NCBI GenBank assembly: GCA_002429615.1
Contig: DJAN01000249.1
Coordinates: forward strand, 1-7,489
Direction: 5' to 3'
DNA: 7,489 bases
From: Lysobacteraceae bacterium UBA6001
GTDB lineage: Bacteria > Pseudomonadota > Gammaproteobacteria > Xanthomonadales > Xanthomonadaceae
Positions 5,005 to 7,489 of the stretch are shown here, in pieces; position 1 is the first letter of the stretch; the number at the start of each line of letters is the position of its first letter. Both the position numbers and the translations under genes were made by a program. The notes beneath the pieces are model-generated. The model was not told where the DNA came from. It saw nothing but the letters and a program-made list of their open reading frames with translations, and searched no databases.

Positions 5005-5541
5005 CTATTGCTCGTCTTCCGGCCGCAGTGGCGACATCTGCCACTCGAATGCGCGCATCACATCTGCACTGAGGTGATCCAGCTCGGCATGGTAGTGATG
5101 CTGGTGGGGCGAGGGGATTTCGGGAGCGCCCGCCGTGAAACCCAGCGAGGTCAAGGCGGAGGAGAACTGGGCTACTGGACCGTATCCGAACAATTGGTCA
5201 TGCCGGTCCCACACCACTGTGCCGTGGCTGCCGGGTGAGTGCGCCCAGAGATCGAAGCGTGCGTCTGCCGAAAGGAAGGGGGCGAATCTTTGAAGGAAAT
5301 CGTATGCCTCGGCGCTCGAAACCGGTGGGCTCTGATAGCGCCCGGGTTCGGCCTCTCCCCTCGGGGTATGCAGCACGTAGAGCAGGAAATACGGTGGCTC
5401 AAGACATTCGAGGAGCTTTCCGAACACGCTCGGATCGCTGTTCGGCACGCCCGCCACGATACGCTCGCCCGTCGTGAACACGGCGGGATGCGAGTGCGGC
5501 ACCCAGCGACCCTCCACGAGGTGGGTCAGCCGATGCATCAT
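5005..5541 (-). CDS. Conserved-looking protein of unknown function, last gene of the sbcB operon
   Basis: I do not recognise this 178-residue protein with confidence. It is soluble, acidic to neutral, with no signal peptide or membrane span. Notable segments are GRWVPHSHPAVFTTGERIVAG (11-31), LLYVLHTPRGEAEPGRYQSP (53-72), ARFDLWAHSPG (94-104), TVVWDRHDQLFGYGP (108-122), PHQHHYHAELD (145-155) and the end WQMSPLRPEDEQ. It is rich in His and in aromatic residues. The start overlaps the DUF2461 stop by one base (TGATG); a second ATG follows at 5538, so either Met could initiate. The frame is open back to 6159, but that part is a shadow of the DUF2461 gene. Position makes it the third, translationally coupled cistron behind sbcB. 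It ends 50 bases from the convergent small Cys/His gene. Any role in DNA repair is a guess from context. Confidence 0.8.
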   Translation of the reverse strand: MMHRLTHLVEGRWVPHSHPAVFTTGERIVAGVPNSDPSVFGKLLECLEPPYFLLYVLHTPRGEAEPGRYQSPPVSSAEAYDFLQRFAPFLSADARFDLWAHSPGSHGTVVWDRHDQLFGYGPVAQFSSALTSLGFTAGAPEIPSPHQHHYHAELDHLSADVMRAFEWQMSPLRPEDEQ

Positions 5542-6227
5542 CAGAATTCCAGGTCCAACGCCGCGCACAGGTAATCCACGAACGGCCCCAGCGTGGCGAG
5601 GTCCGCCGCAATGGTCTGGCGCAGCTTCGGCCCGGTCATGGCCTCGTCGTCCAGCGAGCGCCACATCACCCAGTTGCGATGCTTGAGATCGTCGATGCAC
5701 TCGAAGTCCGCCGGGAAGCCGCGCGGCGGGCGCACCAGCTTTTCCTCGTCGGCCAGGTCGAAGCGCTTGCGCAGCTTGGCGTCGTGCGCGGCGGCCTTCC
5801 AGCTGCCCGGGTTGTCGAAGATGAACTGGCGCACCTTGCGCTGCGTGTCCGGCTCCGGATGCCACAGGCCCGCGCCGACGAAACTGCCACCCGGCTGCAG
5901 GTGCAGGTAGAACGACGGCGCCGCCACCTCCCGGCGTCGCACATGGAAGAAGCGCGCGCCCTGCCAGGTCTTGTACGGCGACTTGTCGTTGGAGAAGCGC
6001 GCGTCGCGATAGATGCGGAACAGCGAGCCGCCATTGCCGCGCGGGTCGGCGCGGAAATGTTCGCTGACTTCGGCCAGCGCCGGCTGCAGGTCGGTGATCA
6101 GGCGCACGAACGGGTCGCGCACGTTCGCCTCGTAGTCGGCGCGATGTTCTTCGAACCACGCCTTCTCGTTGTGTTGTGCCAGGCCCTTGAGGAACTTGAA
6201 ACTAGCCGGGGTGAAATAGGTGCTCAT
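5541..6227 (-). CDS. DUF2461 / TIGR02453 family protein
   Basis: This is a member of an uncharacterised family found in bacteria and fungi. The 228-residue length is typical. The N-terminal block FTPASFKFLKGLAQHNEKAW (5-24), continuing FEEHRADYE, matches the family opening, followed by the signature RIYRDARFSNDKSPYKT (71-87), then SFYLHLQPGGSFVGAGLWHP (105-124). The C-terminal half is helical with RPPRGFPADF (166-175). No signal peptide or membrane span is visible. The ATG at 6227 overlaps the sbcB stop (ATGA) and is preceded by AGAGGA at a good distance, so this start is firm; the upstream open frame to 6437 is a shadow of sbcB. The downstream unknown gene overlaps its stop. The biochemical role of the family is unknown to me; linkage to exonuclease I hints at nucleic acid metabolism but does not show it. 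Confidence 0.92.
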   Translation of the reverse strand: MSTYFTPASFKFLKGLAQHNEKAWFEEHRADYEANVRDPFVRLITDLQPALAEVSEHFRADPRGNGGSLFRIYRDARFSNDKSPYKTWQGARFFHVRRREVAAPSFYLHLQPGGSFVGAGLWHPEPDTQRKVRQFIFDNPGSWKAAAHDAKLRKRFDLADEEKLVRPPRGFPADFECIDDLKHRNWVMWRSLDDEAMTGPKLRQTIAADLATLGPFVDYLCAALDLEF

Positions 6228-7489
6228 AGGGTCCTCTGCAGGTCGGCGCCCCAGCCGGCGAGCTGGTCGAGCAGGGCGAGGCGGCCGGGAACGTCGGCGT
6301 GGGTGGCACGCAGTTCGGCGATCTGCGCCCAGAACTGCTCGAACGTCACTTCCGACAAGCCATTGTCGTCGATCAGGCGCCGCCGCCGGTATTCGTCCCA
6401 GCGTTGCTGCTCGGCCGCATCCAGCGATCCTGGCCAATTGCGTGCGCGGTAGCGGAACAGCAGCTCCGGCAGGCGCGGATCGGTGAAGCGGTCCGACAGC
6501 GTCGCCAGCGCCTGCGGCGTGCTGGCGCGCACCGCCGGGAACAGGCGGCGGTCGCCATCGCCGAGGAAGCCATCGTAGAGCGAGGCGTCCGCATCGGCGG
6601 GCGCGCCGCCGCGCTCACCGGCATACACCTGGCGCACTTTCTCCGCCAAGGCCGGACCGATCTCGCGCAGGCGCGCGGCATTGGCCTCCACGCGTGCCGG
6701 GTCGATGCCCATGCGCTGGAAGTCCGGCGCGCGCAGATGGCCCCAGGCCACCAGGGCCGGCGACTTGTTGAGATGCACTTCCTTCAGACCGATGCGCTGC
6801 TCGCCTTCCGGCAGCGCGCTGGCCGGCACGTACAGCCGCTCGGCGATATCTTCCGGTGACAGGCGCAGCAGCGGCTCGATATCACCTTCCAGGTCGAACA
6901 CGATGACCCGGCTGTCCACGCGCGGATGGCGGGTCAGCGGCAGCACCGGCGCGGCGCACATCCGTGCCGCCGGGTAGCGCTGGGAGACATGCAGCACCGG
7001 CTGCATCGCGATGACGTCCAGCAGCGTGGCGCAGTAACGCTTGTCACGCAGCTTCAGCGCGTAATCCCACAGGCGCGGCTGGTGGCGGCGGAACAGCCGC
7101 GCCATGCCGATGGTGGCGAAGACGTCGGACAACGCTTCGTGGGCGTCGCCTTCGCGCACATGGTTGGCCTCGGCCAGCTGTTCGAGCTTGAACGAGGTGG
7201 CGCCGTCCTCGCGCTGCGGCCAGGTGATGCCGTCCGGGCGCAGCGCGTGGACCAGGCGCAGCATGTCGAGCAGGTCCCAGCGCGAGTTGCCGCCGCGCCA
7301 CTCGCGCTCGTAAGGGTCGTGGAAATTGCGGAACAGGCCGTGGCGCACGAACTCGTCGTCGAAGCGCAGCGAGTTGTAGCCCAACGTGCAGGTCTGCGGC
7401 CGGCTCATCTGCTCGGCGATGCGCGAGAACGCCTCGGCCTCGTTCACGCCCTGCGACTTCGCCAGCTGCGGGGTGATGCCGGTGACCAG
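6224..7489 (-). CDS. sbcB: Exodeoxyribonuclease I (partial, N-terminus beyond right edge)
   Basis: Exonuclease I degrades single-stranded DNA 3' to 5' in the cytoplasm and works in mismatch repair, recombination and clearing of single strands, binding the SSB tail. The 421 residues present align by memory with E. coli ExoI from about residue 65 to its end. GYNSLRFDDEF (fragment 37-47) carries the exonuclease II motif Asp at 44 (E. coli Asp108), and HEALSD (117-122) carries His117 and Asp122 (E. coli His181 and Asp186). LLFRYRARNWPG and AEQQRW in the C-terminal domain match the E. coli protein closely. Missing are about 64 residues with motif I (Asp15, Glu17). The frame is open through the right edge; an internal GTG at 7447 is not the start. 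The stop overlaps the DUF2461 start, making it the first visible cistron of a three-gene operon. Confidence 0.96.
   Translation of the reverse strand: MVTGITPQLAKSQGVNEAEAFSRIAEQMSRPQTCTLGYNSLRFDDEFVRHGLFRNFHDPYEREWRGGNSRWDLLDMLRLVHALRPDGITWPQREDGATSFKLEQLAEANHVREGDAHEALSDVFATIGMARLFRRHQPRLWDYALKLRDKRYCATLLDVIAMQPVLHVSQRYPAARMCAAPVLPLTRHPRVDSRVIVFDLEGDIEPLLRLSPEDIAERLYVPASALPEGEQRIGLKEVHLNKSPALVAWGHLRAPDFQRMGIDPARVEANAARLREIGPALAEKVRQVYAGERGGAPADADASLYDGFLGDGDRRLFPAVRASTPQALATLSDRFTDPRLPELLFRYRARNWPGSLDAAEQQRWDEYRRRRLIDDNGLSEVTFEQFWAQIAELRATHADVPGRLALLDQLAGWGADLQRTL

Noticed and set aside
4725..5072. 115-residue + strand frame overlapping the small Cys/His gene
   Set aside because: It uses a GTG-type start in another frame, gives a motif-free translation, and runs into the convergent gene.
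5542..6159. Upstream extension of the 178-residue gene's frame to a 384-residue protein
   Set aside because: The first 205 or so residues are an out-of-frame shadow of the DUF2461 gene; coupling at 5541-5543 marks the true start.
5679..6859. + strand frames opposite DUF2461 and sbcB (5679-6452, 6299-6859)
   Set aside because: They are antisense to two genes identified by family motifs, with no support of their own.

Overview
The window is GC-rich, densely packed bacterial chromosome. Its protein set suggests a Xanthomonadaceae (Lysobacteraceae) gammaproteobacterium of the Lysobacter, Luteimonas, Pseudoxanthomonas or Xanthomonas type. The NAD kinase closely resembles the short form I recall from Xanthomonas. 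I see no rRNA, tRNA, CRISPR array, insertion sequence, integrase or phage gene.

Left block, + strand (about 113-2629): a short NAD kinase, then a cN-I-type 5'-nucleotidase 63 bases later, then a spermidine-synthase-like SAM-fold protein whose start overlaps the nucleotidase stop (ATGA). The first two act on NAD(P) and nucleotide monophosphates. The third has no clear substrate. A short convergent gap (2630-2745) follows and holds three DnaA-box-like sequences, one a perfect match to the consensus.

Middle block (2746-4954): a DUF2939 membrane-anchored protein on the - strand is divergent from a small Lpp/OprI-like outer-membrane lipoprotein on the + strand. The lipoprotein is followed by a strong intrinsic terminator and, only 31 bases later, a secreted YkuD-type L,D-transpeptidase. 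These two form a plausible cell-envelope pair, although the lipoprotein lacks the C-terminal lysine that Lpp uses for attachment to peptidoglycan. Next, behind a 17-base inverted repeat, is a 72-residue Cys/His-rich protein that may bind a metal.

Right block, - strand (7489 down to 5005): exodeoxyribonuclease I (sbcB/xonA, its N-terminus beyond the right edge), a DUF2461/TIGR02453 protein and an unrecognised 178-residue protein. They overlap stop-to-start at both junctions, so they form one translationally coupled operon. The overlap ties two uncharacterised proteins to a DNA-repair exonuclease and is the best lead here for undescribed function.

Coding density is high. The longest stretch without a gene is 259 bases (3301-3559). 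I found no complete new system. The most useful leads are the sbcB-linked unknowns, the DnaA-box cluster, the lipoprotein/transpeptidase arrangement and the small Cys/His protein with its palindrome.
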